Counted from the first letter of the stretch, positions 9,153 through 19,024 are shown. The stretch: 64,000 bases of DNA from an uncultured Opitutaceae bacterium (GCA_951813085.1 OX638348.1:4101627-4165626), one strand, 5' to 3'. Notes: generated by a model not told the origin, from the sequence alone. Numbers and translations: made by a program.

Positions 9153-10028
9153 ATGATTCAATCCGCTAATGAAGTTGTAGTAGCTACGCGGAAAAGTCCG
9201 CTGGCTCTCGTCCAAGCGGATATGGCTGTCGCCCGCTACAATGACTACGATCCGACGTCCCGATTTCGCATCGAGAAGTTGGTTACCACCGGCGATAAGC
9301 GACTCGAATGGTCATTGGAAAAAGAGGGTGGCAAAGGCCTCTTCACGAAGGAGCTTGAAGATGCGTTGCTTGAAGGAAGGGCGGATATCGCGGTTCATAG
9401 CGCCAAGGATTTGCCCTCGGAAATGCCGGACGGCTTAGCGATCGCTGGATACTTGCCTAGAGAGATCCCCCAGGATGTACTCGTTCTAAAGTCGGGAATC
9501 GAATCCCCTCGATCGATCGCTACCGGAAGCCCTAGAAGAAGAATTCAACTACGTTATTTGTATCCAGAGTCTGAGTTCCTGGAAATTCGAGGAAATGTGG
9601 ATACAAGGCTAACCAAGATAGCGGATGGATATGCGGATGCGACCGTACTTGCGTCTGCGGGACTGAAGCGTCTTGGAATCTCTTCTTGGGGAGGTGTGGA
9701 ATTTAAGTCGTTGAGCTTGGATGATTGCATCCCTGCAGTGGGGCAAGCGGCAGTGGCCATTCAATGCCGTGAGCAGGACGTCGATAAATTCGAAGCTGCA
9801 TTGGATAGCGATACGGGTGTTGCCGTGCGACTGGAAAGGGCGTTTATGGAACGCTTGGGCGGGGGTTGCCAGGTCGCTTTTGCGGTTAATTACACCAATA
9901 AATGTCTTCGGATATTCCACAAGGACTGCGGCAAGGAAACTCGATCAATCCCGTTCGATTATGCGATGAAGAAACCTTACGAGATTGCGGATAGCTTGAT
10001 CGAGCAACTGGAGCTTGGCGATGCCTAG
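9153..10028 (+). CDS. hemC: Hydroxymethylbilane synthase (porphobilinogen deaminase)
   Basis: The 291-residue enzyme polymerises four porphobilinogens into hydroxymethylbilane in tetrapyrrole synthesis. Family marks are ATRKSPLALVQAD (residues 11-23), KDLPSEMPDGL, TGSPRRRIQL, the ADATVLASAGLKRLG segment, and GGGCQVAFAVN, in which Cys239 should hold the dipyrromethane cofactor. It is slightly shorter at the C-terminus than many homologues. Its last codons overlap the start of the cobA-hemD gene by 8 bases, so the two are almost certainly translationally coupled. Confidence 0.95.
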   Translation: MIQSANEVVVATRKSPLALVQADMAVARYNDYDPTSRFRIEKLVTTGDKRLEWSLEKEGGKGLFTKELEDALLEGRADIAVHSAKDLPSEMPDGLAIAGYLPREIPQDVLVLKSGIESPRSIATGSPRRRIQLRYLYPESEFLEIRGNVDTRLTKIADGYADATVLASAGLKRLGISSWGGVEFKSLSLDDCIPAVGQAAVAIQCREQDVDKFEAALDSDTGVAVRLERAFMERLGGGCQVAFAVNYTNKCLRIFHKDCGKETRSIPFDYAMKKPYEIADSLIEQLELGDA

Positions 10029-11553
10029 CGGCTCGGTATATTTGGTGGGAGCAGGCCCTGGAAACCCGGGTTTGCTCACCGTTAGGGCCAAGGAATTGAT
10101 AACCTCCTGCGATACCTTGATCTATGATTCGCTTGTACACCCTTCGGTGCTTGGGCTGCAACGGACGGATGGAGAACGCATATACGTGGGTAAGAAATCG
10201 GGATGCCACTCGGTTGCCCAAAATGACATTCAAGCGCTGCTAATCGAAAAGGCCCGAACTGGGAAACGAGTCGTGCGCTTGAAAGGAGGCGATCCCTACG
10301 TTTTCGGACGTGGAAGCGAGGAGGCGTTGGCGCTCCGCAAGGCAGGAATAGCCTTTGAAGTTGTACCTGGCGTGACTGCGGCGGTAGGAGCGTCGGCATT
10401 TACCGGAACGCCGCTTACTCAGCGAAACTCAAATTCCACGCTGGTAATCGTAACGGGACATGAAGATCCAGAAAAACCAGAGAGCTTGGTCGATTGGAGC
10501 AGCCTGCCACGAAAGAACACGGTCCTTTGCATTTACATGGGGGTGTCTCGCATCAGCGCGATCGTCGAAAATTTATTGAATGCAGGATTTGACGGATCAT
10601 TGCCCGTGGCCTGCGTGGAATGGGCGACGCTAGGTCATCAACGCGTTTGTCGCGGTGTATTGGATACTATCGTAAATAAGGCGGAGGAATATTCACTGAA
10701 ATCCCCAGCAGTTATAATAATTGGAGAAAATGTAAATATGGGTGATGAATTGTCATGGTTCGAGGCGAAGCCATTGCAAGGCCGCCGCTTCGTGGTTACA
10801 AGAAGCCAAGGGCAAGCGAGCGAGCTGAGCGAGAAACTTGAAAAATTAGGAGCTGAAGTAATCGGACTTCCACTTATTTCCATTACGAAGAATGTGGATA
10901 CGCGAACTCGGGACGATGTGTTCGCGGAAATTGCCTCTTACGATTGGCTCGTATTTTCCAGCCCCAATGGAGTTCGGTATTTTTTCGAGGCGTTTTTCGA
11001 GACGTTTGACGACATTCGTTCGCTTGGATTTTTGCGAATTGCAGCAGTTGGGAAATCGACTGCAAAGGAGATCAGCAAATTCTATGTTACAACGGATTTG
11101 GTTCCGGATGAGGCAAACGCGGACAGTCTCGCGGATGCTTTAGTCGCTACCGGCAGTCTGGATAGCTCGAAAGTGCTTTTGGTAACGGGTAATTTGGGCC
11201 GTGATGTCTTGACGAGGAAGCTTGAAGAAGCGCGGGCGATCATGGATCGCTTTGAAGTGTATCGAACCGAAGCGACGGATCTTTCTAGGGATCCCGCGGC
11301 CAAAGCATTCAGAGAACTCGGGGCGGATGGGATTTTATTCACGAGCTCTTCGGGAGTGAAGTCGTTCGTAGACCAGGCGGAGGACTTGGCGTTAGAGGAG
11401 GGCGCGCTGCATCCCAAGTCGATTAGCATCGGACCGATAACGAGCGCTTCGATGGCCCAGCAAGGAATGCCTATGAATTTCCAGGCGAAAGAGGCGAGTT
11501 TGGAAAGTCTGGTGGATGAAGTTGTAGCGCATTTCGGGAAGGAGGATTCGTAG
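10021..11553 (+). CDS. cobA-hemD: Fused uroporphyrinogen-III C-methyltransferase / uroporphyrinogen-III synthase
   Basis: The about 510-residue protein has two domains. Residues about 1-245 are a SUMT methyltransferase with VYLVGAGPGNPGLLTVRA, GGDPYVFGRGSEEA and VPGVTAAVGASAFTGTPLT; this half methylates uroporphyrinogen III using SAM toward siroheme and B12. From about residue 250 on is HemD, which closes and inverts ring D of hydroxymethylbilane (RRFVVTRSQGQASELSEKL, WLVFSSPNGVRYFFEA, GILFTSSSGVKSFV). This fusion is known in several bacterial phyla. The ATG at 10021 is preferred over a TTG at 10015 because GGAG sits 7 bases before it. It overlaps hemC, and the next gene follows after one base. 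Confidence 0.93.
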   Translation: MPSGSVYLVGAGPGNPGLLTVRAKELITSCDTLIYDSLVHPSVLGLQRTDGERIYVGKKSGCHSVAQNDIQALLIEKARTGKRVVRLKGGDPYVFGRGSEEALALRKAGIAFEVVPGVTAAVGASAFTGTPLTQRNSNSTLVIVTGHEDPEKPESLVDWSSLPRKNTVLCIYMGVSRISAIVENLLNAGFDGSLPVACVEWATLGHQRVCRGVLDTIVNKAEEYSLKSPAVIIIGENVNMGDELSWFEAKPLQGRRFVVTRSQGQASELSEKLEKLGAEVIGLPLISITKNVDTRTRDDVFAEIASYDWLVFSSPNGVRYFFEAFFETFDDIRSLGFLRIAAVGKSTAKEISKFYVTTDLVPDEANADSLADALVATGSLDSSKVLLVTGNLGRDVLTRKLEEARAIMDRFEVYRTEATDLSRDPAAKAFRELGADGILFTSSSGVKSFVDQAEDLALEEGALHPKSISIGPITSASMAQQGMPMNFQAKEASLESLVDEVVAHFGKEDS

Positions 11554-11554
11554 C

Positions 11555-12652
11555 ATGAAAGTTCCTTTCATAGATTTGAAGCGCGCCCATGCACCACTGA
11601 AGAGTGAACTGCTCGATGCGTTCGAGCGCACGATTGACCATGGCGGGTACTGCCTTGGGCCAGATGTGGCAGCGTTCGAAGAAGCGTTTGCTCGGACTCA
11701 AGGCGTCTCGCGATGCGTTGGAGTGGGAAGTGGGACAGAGGCTTTGCACCTGGTTGCCACCGCGATGGGTTTAGGGCCGGGAGACGAGGTCATCGTTCCG
11801 GCGTTTTCGTTTGTGGCTACTGCGTGGTTTGCGCAATATGTGGGAGCGCGACTGGTTTTCGCCGATATTGATCCGGTTTCGTATACACTCGATCCTGTTG
11901 GTATTGAAGCTCTCATTACTGATAAAACAAAGGCGATCGTCGTCACGCACTTGTATGGGCAAGCCGCAAATATGGATCCCATTGTTAAGCTGGCGCGCTC
12001 GAACGGGATTGCGGTAGTGGAAGATGCGGCTCAGGCGCACTTAGCCATGTATCGAGGAGATCCAGTCGGAGAGATTGGAGATGCAGGAGTATTTTCCTTT
12101 TACCCAACAAAGAACTTGGGTGGTTTGGGCGAGGGAGGCTGCGTGGTATCACCTAACAGCGAAATGCTGGATCAGATCGAGATATTGAGGGCTCATGGAT
12201 CGAAGGAGCGCTATCTGAATCACTTTGTTGGATACAATAATAGGATGGAAGGTCTCCAGGCCGCTGCGTTGAACGTGAAGCTACCCCATCTTGCGGAGAA
12301 AACGCGTCGGCGACAGGCGATCGCTTCCGCTTACCTATCGGGCATTCGGCAGCCAGAAATTCAATTGCCTCAGATATTGGATTGGGGCGAGTCGGTCTAT
12401 CACATGTTCATTATTCAGCACTCGGAACGAGATCGATTGAAAACGTATCTCGCAGAGAAGGGGATCGGCAGCGATATCGTTTATCCCTATCCGCTGCATT
12501 TGCAGCCGTGCTTCGCGTTTCTGGGTTACAAGGAAGGCGATTTCCCACATTCGGAATCGCTCGCTAGGCGATGCTTGAGCTTGCCGATCATACCGGAGTT
12601 GACGGATGATGAAGTCGAATACGTGATCGAGACGTTGAACACATATCAATGA
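11555..12652 (+). CDS. DegT/DnrJ/EryC1/StrS-family PLP aminotransferase
   Basis: The 365-residue protein is a sugar-aminotransferase-type PLP enzyme. It opens with VPFIDLKRAHAPLK, has the cofactor-phosphate segment GVGSGTEALHL, VEDAAQAHLA, and the PLP-lysine region FSFYPTKNLGGLGEGG with Lys186. These enzymes usually aminate nucleotide-linked keto-sugars for surface polysaccharides or antibiotics. No other nucleotide-sugar genes lie nearby, so the substrate is unknown. The ATG comes right after the cobA-hemD stop with a strong GGAGGA upstream, making it part of the same operon despite the unrelated role. Confidence 0.88.
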   Translation: MKVPFIDLKRAHAPLKSELLDAFERTIDHGGYCLGPDVAAFEEAFARTQGVSRCVGVGSGTEALHLVATAMGLGPGDEVIVPAFSFVATAWFAQYVGARLVFADIDPVSYTLDPVGIEALITDKTKAIVVTHLYGQAANMDPIVKLARSNGIAVVEDAAQAHLAMYRGDPVGEIGDAGVFSFYPTKNLGGLGEGGCVVSPNSEMLDQIEILRAHGSKERYLNHFVGYNNRMEGLQAAALNVKLPHLAEKTRRRQAIASAYLSGIRQPEIQLPQILDWGESVYHMFIIQHSERDRLKTYLAEKGIGSDIVYPYPLHLQPCFAFLGYKEGDFPHSESLARRCLSLPIIPELTDDEVEYVIETLNTYQ

Positions 12653-12659
12653 TCAAGGA

Positions 12660-13307
12660 ATGATTGAGGGAATAGAAGTTAAGGTCTGTGGATTGACGCG
12701 CGCATGCGATGCGGTGGACGCGGCTGCGATGGGAGCGGACTTTTTGGGGTTTATTTTTTTCCCCGGATCCCCTCGGTATCTTAGCGTTAGCGCCTTCGAG
12801 CAGATCCAAGCCGATCTCCCTGAGTTGCCTAAAGTTGCGGTTGTCGTTGCCCCGAATTTCGAGCTCATCGACTCGTTGACTGATTTGGGGTTCGAATATT
12901 TGCAGATCCATTATGCTGTGGATTCCACTGAAGCGAAGACGATTCTCGATTGGTCGGCGCATCTAGGCCCAGAGCGTTTGTGGCTCGCTCCGAAGATTCC
13001 ACCGGAGCGGGAGTTTGACGAGTCGTTGGTAGACGCTGCGGGAACATGGCTCTGGGACACTTACAAGAAGGACGTTTTCGGCGGGACCGGAATGACAGGG
13101 GACTGGAACGGATTCAAGCGGCTTTCGGAGCGCCATCCCGCTAAGGTTTGGACGTTATCGGGCGGTCTGGGCCCTAGCAATGTGGCTGAGGCCGTCGAGG
13201 AGACTGGAGCTAAGAGGGTGGATCTGAGCAGTAGCGTAGAGAAATCGCCTGGAATTAAGGATCAAATGAAGCTGGATCAGGTCAGATTGGCCCTGGAAAA
13301 CCGTTAA
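12660..13307 (+). CDS. trpF: Phosphoribosylanthranilate isomerase
   Basis: The 215-residue protein is a TIM-barrel TrpF, converting phosphoribosylanthranilate to CdRP in tryptophan synthesis. It shows VKVCGLT with the catalytic Cys near the N-terminus, ADFLGFIFFPGSPRYLS, the phosphate-binding GGTGMTGDW, and LSGGLGPSNVAEAVE near the end. The usual QLHG after the third strand is replaced by QIHYAVD. No other trp gene is adjacent. It starts 7 bases after the aminotransferase stop, so the run ilvN to trpF reads as one transcription unit. Confidence 0.9.
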   Translation: MIEGIEVKVCGLTRACDAVDAAAMGADFLGFIFFPGSPRYLSVSAFEQIQADLPELPKVAVVVAPNFELIDSLTDLGFEYLQIHYAVDSTEAKTILDWSAHLGPERLWLAPKIPPEREFDESLVDAAGTWLWDTYKKDVFGGTGMTGDWNGFKRLSERHPAKVWTLSGGLGPSNVAEAVEETGAKRVDLSSSVEKSPGIKDQMKLDQVRLALENR

Positions 13308-13369
13308 AATTTGTTCGCATCTCTTCCGATTTGAGGTAGATTAACTCTAATTAGTGACCCCTTCTTGAT

Positions 13370-13990
13370 ATGGCACCTCGATTGACCGCGTTTTATTTGG
13401 CACTGGCACTGGCATTTGCAGCGATACCGACTTCAGTGATAGCCGACGAAGAGGCGAATAGCCCTAAGATCGGGGAGGTCGTCGTCGAGTCAAATGAAGG
13501 ATCGAAGAAGGCTGCGGCGTCTGTAGACGTGGACAAGGTCAAGCTACGACGCACCACGATATTTGACGAAACCGAGATAAAGAAGCTCTATAAGGATTCA
13601 AAGTCTCAGAACGAAAAGTTGAATGAAGGGCTTCCAGCCCATCTCAATCCGGAGGAGATGGACTTGGTGACCTTGAAAACCTTGAATGTAGGAGGGGCGG
13701 ATTTGAAGCTGCAGCGGGATCTGGTTGAAGCGCTTGATCCTCAGCCGCGCCGACGCTTGCAACGAATTGCGGAGATTGATCCAGATGCGGCCCACGAGAT
13801 GATGGTGACGATGCGAAATGACCATGAGTTTATGACAGGTCGTTACGATCGCGCTTCTTCTTCAGGCGATCCTGGAAGACAGGCGGACTTTACTGGAGCG
13901 ACTCTCGGCAAGGCCATTGAGAACGCGATAAGCGCCCTTCAGAAAGCCACTGGCAGCAAGAAGAAGGAAGAAGATCCGGACACCAAATAA
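13370..13990 (+). CDS. Exported protein of unknown function
   Basis: The 206-residue protein begins with a signal peptide (MAPRLTAFYLALALAFAAIPTS, cleavage near VIA/DEE). The mature part is charged, predicted helical and without catalytic motifs I recognise: KLRRTTIFDETEIKKLYKD, HLNPEEMDLVTLKTLNVGG, LDPQPRRRLQRIAEIDPD. The C-terminus is Lys/Glu rich. It is followed by a good terminator at 14021, and it sits 62 bases after trpF on the same strand, so it may end that operon. Function unknown. Confidence 0.6.
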   Translation: MAPRLTAFYLALALAFAAIPTSVIADEEANSPKIGEVVVESNEGSKKAAASVDVDKVKLRRTTIFDETEIKKLYKDSKSQNEKLNEGLPAHLNPEEMDLVTLKTLNVGGADLKLQRDLVEALDPQPRRRLQRIAEIDPDAAHEMMVTMRNDHEFMTGRYDRASSSGDPGRQADFTGATLGKAIENAISALQKATGSKKKEEDPDTK

Positions 13991-14020
13991 TGTAATATTG
14001 GGTGGCGTCTTGGATTAGAG

Positions 14021-14047
14021 AAGCAGGTTTTTAGGCCTGCTTTTTTT
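14021..14047 (+). terminator. Rho-independent terminator at the end of the ilvN-to-trpF run
   Basis: Stem AAGCAGG (14021-14027) pairs with CCTGCTT (14036-14042) around an 8-base loop, followed by an uninterrupted T run to 14047. It ends the rightward group before the convergent ffh gene. Confidence 0.85.
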
Positions 14048-14116
14048 CTGTCGAATCCCGACTCAGAAACGTGATTCGAGGTCTGGATAGGCGGTATTGC
14101 AGCTGGTTGAAAACGT

Positions 14117-15526
14117 CTAGAACGGCAATTTTCCTTTGAAGCCACCTAAGCCGCTTCCGAGATCGCCTGCATTCGGGGGAAGCTCAGGCATTTGCGAAGG
14201 ATCCATCCCTTGCGCCTTCATCTTTTTCATCATCATCTTCATTTTTCCGCCACCGTTCATCTTCTTCATCATTTTCTTCATCTGCATATGCTGCTTGATG
14301 AGTTGATTGACCTGGCTGATCTTGACGCCTGATCCCTTGGCGATTCGGTTGCGACGGCTTGCGTTTAGAACATTCGGCGAGCGGCGTTCCTGCAGGGTCA
14401 TCGAAAGGATAATCGCTTCGGACTGCTTCATTTGCGATTCTGCTTTGTCATCGATTTGCATCCCGCTCATACCGGGCATCATGCCCATCAGGGATTGCAT
14501 GGACCCCATTTTCTTCACCTGGCGAAATTGGTTGAGCATATCCTCGAAATTGAAGTCGGCCGCCATCATGCGACCGGCCATCTTTTCGGCCTCCTTCTCG
14601 TCGATTGTTTCCTGAGCCTTTTCTACGAGGGAAACGACGTCTCCCATTCCTAGAATTCGAGAGGCCATTCGATCCGCGTGAAAGAGGTCGATATCCTCGA
14701 GTTTCTCTCCTGTGCCTGCGAATTTGATGGGAACGCCTGTAATTTGCTTCATCGACAGGGCAGCTCCACCGCGAGCGTCCCCGTCGAGTTTCGTCATTGC
14801 GATACCCGTGAGCTGAACCGCCTCATGGAAGGCGTTCGCGACGTTTACGGCTTCCTGGCCGATCGCCCCATCCGCTACGAGGATCACTTCGTCGGGCTGG
14901 ATGCGTCGCTTCAGTTCCTTGATTTCGTCGATTAGCGGAGCGTCAATCTGCAGTCGGCCTGCCGTGTCGAAAATGATTAGGTCCTGTCCACCGCTGAGGG
15001 CCTGCTTCAAACCGGCTTCCCCAATTTTTGGGACGTCTTGAATCGAGCGATCAGCGTGTACGGATACTTCTATTTGAGCGCCGAGCGACTCTAGCTGATC
15101 AATGGCAGCTGGTCGATATACGTCGCATGCGACGAGCATTGGCTTGTAGCCATCCTTCTTCAGATGACGCGCAATCTTAGCGGAGGTCGTAGTCTTTCCG
15201 CCCCCTTGAAGCCCCACCATCATTATTTTCAAAGGGTGCTTGCTTGAAACCGCGGTTTCCCCTTCGCCGAGCAAGGCCACTAGCTCGTCATTGATGATCT
15301 TTACGATCTGCTGCCCTGGGGTGACTGACTTCAGGACCTCTTGGCCCACGCATTTCTCCTTCACGGTTTCTATGAATGAGCGAGCGACTTTGAAGTGAAC
15401 ATCCGCAGAAAGGAGCGCCGCCCGAACCTCATTCAAGGCGTCTGCCATGTTCTCTTCGGAGAGCTTCGCAGTCCCCTTCAGATTGCGCATAGCGTTAGAG
15501 AGCTTGTCAGTTAGGCTTTCGAACAT
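14117..15526 (-). CDS. ffh: Signal recognition particle protein (Ffh/SRP54)
   Basis: The 469-residue protein has an N domain, a GTPase G domain and a Met-rich M domain. G motifs are [15 protein letters not shown] near residue 105, DTAGRLQID and [13 protein letters not shown]. The M domain carries the RNA-contacting [11 protein letters not shown] and a Met/Lys-rich tail with repeated KMMMKKMK. It binds 4.5S RNA and nascent signal sequences and hands ribosomes to FtsY. Length is normal. It is transcribed leftward, convergent with the upstream operon. No SRP RNA gene was seen in the flanking spacers. Confidence 0.96.
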   Translation of the reverse strand: MFESLTDKLSNAMRNLKGTAKLSEENMADALNEVRAALLSADVHFKVARSFIETVKEKCVGQEVLKSVTPGQQIVKIINDELVALLGEGETAVSSKHPLKIMMVGLQGGGKTTTSAKIARHLKKDGYKPMLVACDVYRPAAIDQLESLGAQIEVSVHADRSIQDVPKIGEAGLKQALSGGQDLIIFDTAGRLQIDAPLIDEIKELKRRIQPDEVILVADGAIGQEAVNVANAFHEAVQLTGIAMTKLDGDARGGAALSMKQITGVPIKFAGTGEKLEDIDLFHADRMASRILGMGDVVSLVEKAQETIDEKEAEKMAGRMMAADFNFEDMLNQFRQVKKMGSMQSLMGMMPGMSGMQIDDKAESQMKQSEAIILSMTLQERRSPNVLNASRRNRIAKGSGVKISQVNQLIKQHMQMKKMMKKMNGGGKMKMMMKKMKAQGMDPSQMPELPPNAGDLGSGLGGFKGKLPF

Positions 15527-15684
15527 AGTAGACGGAGATTGCGTGATTCTCTGGCTCCGTAAAGCTTTCGATGCAGTTTTCTGTCTTCGCTTGGGCGATT
15601 GAATTAAACCGAGGGAGTGTCCACGCGTATTCGATTGATTTACGGCTGGATATTATTGGAGGAGCGCGCATTTTCTCCGCCATC

Positions 15685-16167
15685 ATGAACGAAGTATTCA
15701 AGCTGATTGCCGAAGGCGAGCGACTGAGCGAAACCCAGATGGCTGAGATTCTCGGACTGTCTGAATCGGAAGTGAACGAGCAATTGGCGGCGCTTGAGAA
15801 AGAGGGCATGCTTCTTGGATGGATCCCTGTGCTGAATCCGGAAGACACGCTAGAGGGCGCTGTCCGTGGAGTGATTGAGGTAAAGCTGACGCCAGAGCGC
15901 GGGGGTGGATTCAATCGTTTGGCCCAGCGGATATCCCGGTTCGACGAGGTCGAATCCTGTTATTTGATGTCAGGCGCCTACGATCTCCTGGTTATCGTAA
16001 AGCGGTCGTCGCTCCACAAGGTTGCCGCATTCGTGTCCGAGCGGCTTTCAACGATCGAAGGAATCGTGTCTACAGCGACGCATTTCATGCTGCGAGCCTA
16101 CAAGGAACAAGGCTTCTTGATAGAGCAACCTGAAGAGGATAGCGAACGACTGGAAGTATCACCCTAG
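15685..16167 (+). CDS. Lrp/AsnC-type transcriptional regulator
   Basis: The about 160-residue protein has an N-terminal winged helix (NEVFKLIAEGERLSETQMAEILGLSESEVNEQLAALEKEGML) and a C-terminal RAM/ACT-like ligand domain (GVIEVKLTPERGGG ... SCYLMSGAYDLLVIVK), the Lrp/AsnC layout. Such regulators sense amino acids. It lies just before an aminotransferase gene on the same strand and may control it; that is inference from position. The ATG at 15685 begins the domain. A longer frame from 15571 would add 38 unconserved residues. A GGAGGAG sits about 20 bases upstream, rather far, so the exact start is uncertain. Confidence 0.82.
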   Translation: MNEVFKLIAEGERLSETQMAEILGLSESEVNEQLAALEKEGMLLGWIPVLNPEDTLEGAVRGVIEVKLTPERGGGFNRLAQRISRFDEVESCYLMSGAYDLLVIVKRSSLHKVAAFVSERLSTIEGIVSTATHFMLRAYKEQGFLIEQPEEDSERLEVSP

Positions 16168-16228
16168 CTCTAAGCCGTCGATTCAATCCTCTATGGCTAT
16201 ATCGTCTAGCGAACGCCGGTTGTAGGCA

Positions 16229-17443
16229 TTGCGCAAGGATTGTGATTCTAAAGCAAACGAAGTGGAAGACAGGCTAAATAGATTTATCGCGGACCATGTC
16301 ATTGGGCTGCCACGTTCAGGAATTCGGGATTTTTTCGAACTCGTTTCCGCCATGAAGGACGTAATTTCGCTTGGCATCGGCGAGCCAGATTTCACGACGC
16401 CTTGGCATATTAGAGAAGCGGCGATTTATTCGATAGAGAAAGGGAGAACGCACTATACTTCCAATCTGGGGACAATCGAATTGAGGCGAGAGATCGCGAG
16501 CTATGTAAGTAGGCGTTTCGATTTAGGATACGATCCGAAGAGCGAGGTTATCGTTACTGTAGGCGTATCGGAGGCGATGGATATCGCATTGCGAGCGATA
16601 TTGAACCCGGGCGACAAGGTGCTGTATCAGGATCCTTGTTTCGTTTCCTATCATCCCACCGTGACTTTGGCCCATGGCGTCGGGATCGCAATCCCGACCG
16701 AAGCGGAATCTGCGTTTACCCTAAAAGCGGAGGCAGTCCGGCGCGCGTGGAAGCCCGGATGCAAAGCGCTTATCATTAACTTACCCTGCAATCCAACCGG
16801 AGGAGTTGCGGAACGCGCAGAACTTGAAGAGATCGCGCAGTTCGCCGTCGAGAAGGACCTCGTGGTGATTAGCGACGAAATTTATGCGGAACTCACTTAC
16901 GATGGAGATCACGTGAGCATTGCCGAGATGCCGGGCATGAGAGAACGCACTATATTTTTGCATGGTTGCTCTAAAGCATGGGCGATGACGGGATGGCGGC
17001 TTGGCTATGCATGCGCCCCAGCCCCCCTCATAGAGGCTATGATGAAAGTGCATCAGTACTCGATGATGTGCGCTTCAATTATCGCTCAGGATGCAGCGGT
17101 AGAAGCCCTGAGACATGGAGACGATGCCGTGGAAAAAATGAAGCGTCAGTTCAAGCGACGACGAGATCTTGTCGTTCGGCGCTTCAATGAAATGGGTCTC
17201 AAGTGCCATTTGCCAAAGGCTACATTCTATGCCTTTCCGTGTATCGAATCTACTGGATTATCTTCAACTGAATTTGCCAAGCGTCTTCTCGAGGAAGAGA
17301 GAGTTGCGATGGTCCCAGGAAGCGCGTTTGGAGAATATGGAGATCGGTTTATTAGATGCAGTTTTGCTACCGGTTATGACGATTTGGTAGAAGCGATGAA
17401 TCGTATCGAGCGATTCGTGACAGGGTTAGCATCCCGTAAGTGA
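16229..17443 (+). CDS. Class I/II PLP aminotransferase
   Basis: The about 404-residue protein is a fold-type I aminotransferase of the AspC/AlaT/MalY-like group. It shows VISLGIGEPDFTTP, HYTSNLGTIELRREIA, NLPCNPTGGVAERAELEEIA, VISDEIYAELTYDG and the PLP-lysine motif HGCSKAWAMTGWRLGYACAP. It probably moves amino groups between an amino acid and 2-oxoglutarate; the substrate is not determinable. The start is uncertain: a TTG at 16229 gives the longest frame and a GTG at 16262 gives a shorter one, neither with a clear Shine-Dalgarno. It follows the Lrp-like regulator by about 60 bases. Confidence 0.87.
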   Translation: MRKDCDSKANEVEDRLNRFIADHVIGLPRSGIRDFFELVSAMKDVISLGIGEPDFTTPWHIREAAIYSIEKGRTHYTSNLGTIELRREIASYVSRRFDLGYDPKSEVIVTVGVSEAMDIALRAILNPGDKVLYQDPCFVSYHPTVTLAHGVGIAIPTEAESAFTLKAEAVRRAWKPGCKALIINLPCNPTGGVAERAELEEIAQFAVEKDLVVISDEIYAELTYDGDHVSIAEMPGMRERTIFLHGCSKAWAMTGWRLGYACAPAPLIEAMMKVHQYSMMCASIIAQDAAVEALRHGDDAVEKMKRQFKRRRDLVVRRFNEMGLKCHLPKATFYAFPCIESTGLSSTEFAKRLLEEERVAMVPGSAFGEYGDRFIRCSFATGYDDLVEAMNRIERFVTGLASRK

Positions 17444-17548
17444 ATCAATGCATGGCGCAATTGATATCAATTCGCCATCGAGAAGAATTCAGTTCGATTG
17501 GAATGATCGAAATCTGAGGACAATTTAAGAAATCTAAGTTTAGTATTT

Positions 17549-18961
17549 ATGCCTTCTCACTTTACAGTAGCCATAGTGGGGCGTCCGAATGTTGGGAAAA
17601 GTCGCTTGTTCAATAGACTGATCGGCAAGCGGGTATCCATCGTCCACGACATGCCTGGCGTGACTAGAGATGTACTTACATACGACTTGGAAGAGGATGG
17701 GTACACCCTTATGGATACAGGCGGCATGGGACTGGTCGCAGGTATGAGCGATACGCCTGAGAAGCTCGTGAGCGCGGTGGAGGGACAGATCGCGTTTTCG
17801 ATAGATACCGCGGACTACGTTCTAATGGTGGTAGTTGGTCGCGAGGGAATGGCGCCTTTGGATCGAGAAATGGCTGAAGCGCTGCGTAAAAGCCAGAAGC
17901 CGGTGGGCCTTGTCGTCAATAAGGTCGATAAGCCGGATACATTGGTGGAGGTAGATGCTTTCTATGCGCTGGGTCTAGGAGATCCCATGTTGGTGTCAGC
18001 CGAGCATGACAGAGGCATCTCGAGATTGCGTAATTCGGTGCTGGAGAAGAGGGATGAGATCGCGGGAAAGCCCGAACCTCCTTCGAACCAGTCGAAGAAG
18101 CAAATCCGGGTATGCTTCATCGGACGTCCGAATGTTGGAAAGTCGTCCTTGAGCAATTGCCTCGTCAAATCGGACCGCTTCATTGTCAGCGACATTCCGG
18201 GAACGACTCGGGATTCGATCGAGACGCCGTTCACCTGGAGATCGAAGCGAGGAGAGGATTGGAGCTTCGTTCTGACGGATACTGCCGGAATTAGAAAAAA
18301 GACAAAACTGAGTTCTTCGGTAGAGTATTTTTCACGTATACGATCATTGGATACAATCAGGGATGTCGATGTAGTGTTTATGGTACTAGATGCGAAAGAA
18401 GGTCCCACACATCAGGATAAGGCCATTGCAGGCGAGGCGGCGAAATTGAACAAGCCGATCGTGATAGTGGTGAATAAATGGGATTTAGCGCTGCAAGCTT
18501 GGGAACAAGGCGAGATTGATGGCTTTGAATCGGAAAGCGAATTTCGCAAGGCTTTCGAAAAAGGACTTCGTAGGGAGATATTCTTTACGCCGGGTTCCCC
18601 CGTTCGATTCGTATCGGCGATTGAGAACATAGATATTGAGAAGATGCTGTACGATGCGCGGCAGTTGGATAAGCGGCTGGAAAAGAAAATTCCAACCGGG
18701 CGATTGAATAACTTGCTATACAAAATCGCTGATCGCATGCCTGCGCCTAAGGTCGACGGTCGACGGTTTAGGGTATACTATGCGGTTCATTCGGGAAGCC
18801 GTCCCTACCGCGTTAAGCTTTTTTGCAATCAGGCGAAGAAGCTGAATGATTCGTACAAGCGCTATATGCAATCGGCGATCGTCGAGGCTTTCAGGCTAGA
18901 AGGATGCCCGGTAGTTTTTGATATGATTAACAAGAAAAATCCGTACGTGAAGGAAGCTTAG
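17549..18961 (+). CDS. der: Double-GTPase ribosome assembly factor Der (EngA)
   Basis: The 470-residue protein has two tandem Era-like GTPase domains and a C-terminal KH-like domain. Domain 1: GRPNVGKSRLFNRL, DTGG, NKVDKPD. Domain 2: GRPNVGKSSLSN, DTAGIRKKTKL, NKWDLAL. The KH-like end includes PAPKVDGRRFRVYYAVHSG and PVVFDMINKKNPYVKEA. Der binds the 50S subunit and is needed for its maturation. All G motifs look intact and the length is normal. It is followed after 63 bases by fmt, another translation gene. Confidence 0.96.
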   Translation: MPSHFTVAIVGRPNVGKSRLFNRLIGKRVSIVHDMPGVTRDVLTYDLEEDGYTLMDTGGMGLVAGMSDTPEKLVSAVEGQIAFSIDTADYVLMVVVGREGMAPLDREMAEALRKSQKPVGLVVNKVDKPDTLVEVDAFYALGLGDPMLVSAEHDRGISRLRNSVLEKRDEIAGKPEPPSNQSKKQIRVCFIGRPNVGKSSLSNCLVKSDRFIVSDIPGTTRDSIETPFTWRSKRGEDWSFVLTDTAGIRKKTKLSSSVEYFSRIRSLDTIRDVDVVFMVLDAKEGPTHQDKAIAGEAAKLNKPIVIVVNKWDLALQAWEQGEIDGFESESEFRKAFEKGLRREIFFTPGSPVRFVSAIENIDIEKMLYDARQLDKRLEKKIPTGRLNNLLYKIADRMPAPKVDGRRFRVYYAVHSGSRPYRVKLFCNQAKKLNDSYKRYMQSAIVEAFRLEGCPVVFDMINKKNPYVKEA

Positions 18962-19024
18962 TGTCTTGATTGATCGAAGCGAGCGGGGAGTAGTATGATA
19001 TCGAAAGGAAATAGGGCGCGCTAG

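Noticed and set aside
15507-15914. 135-residue minus-strand frame over the Lrp-like gene
   Set aside because: Ser/Thr-rich shadow of the opposite-strand regulator, no domain.
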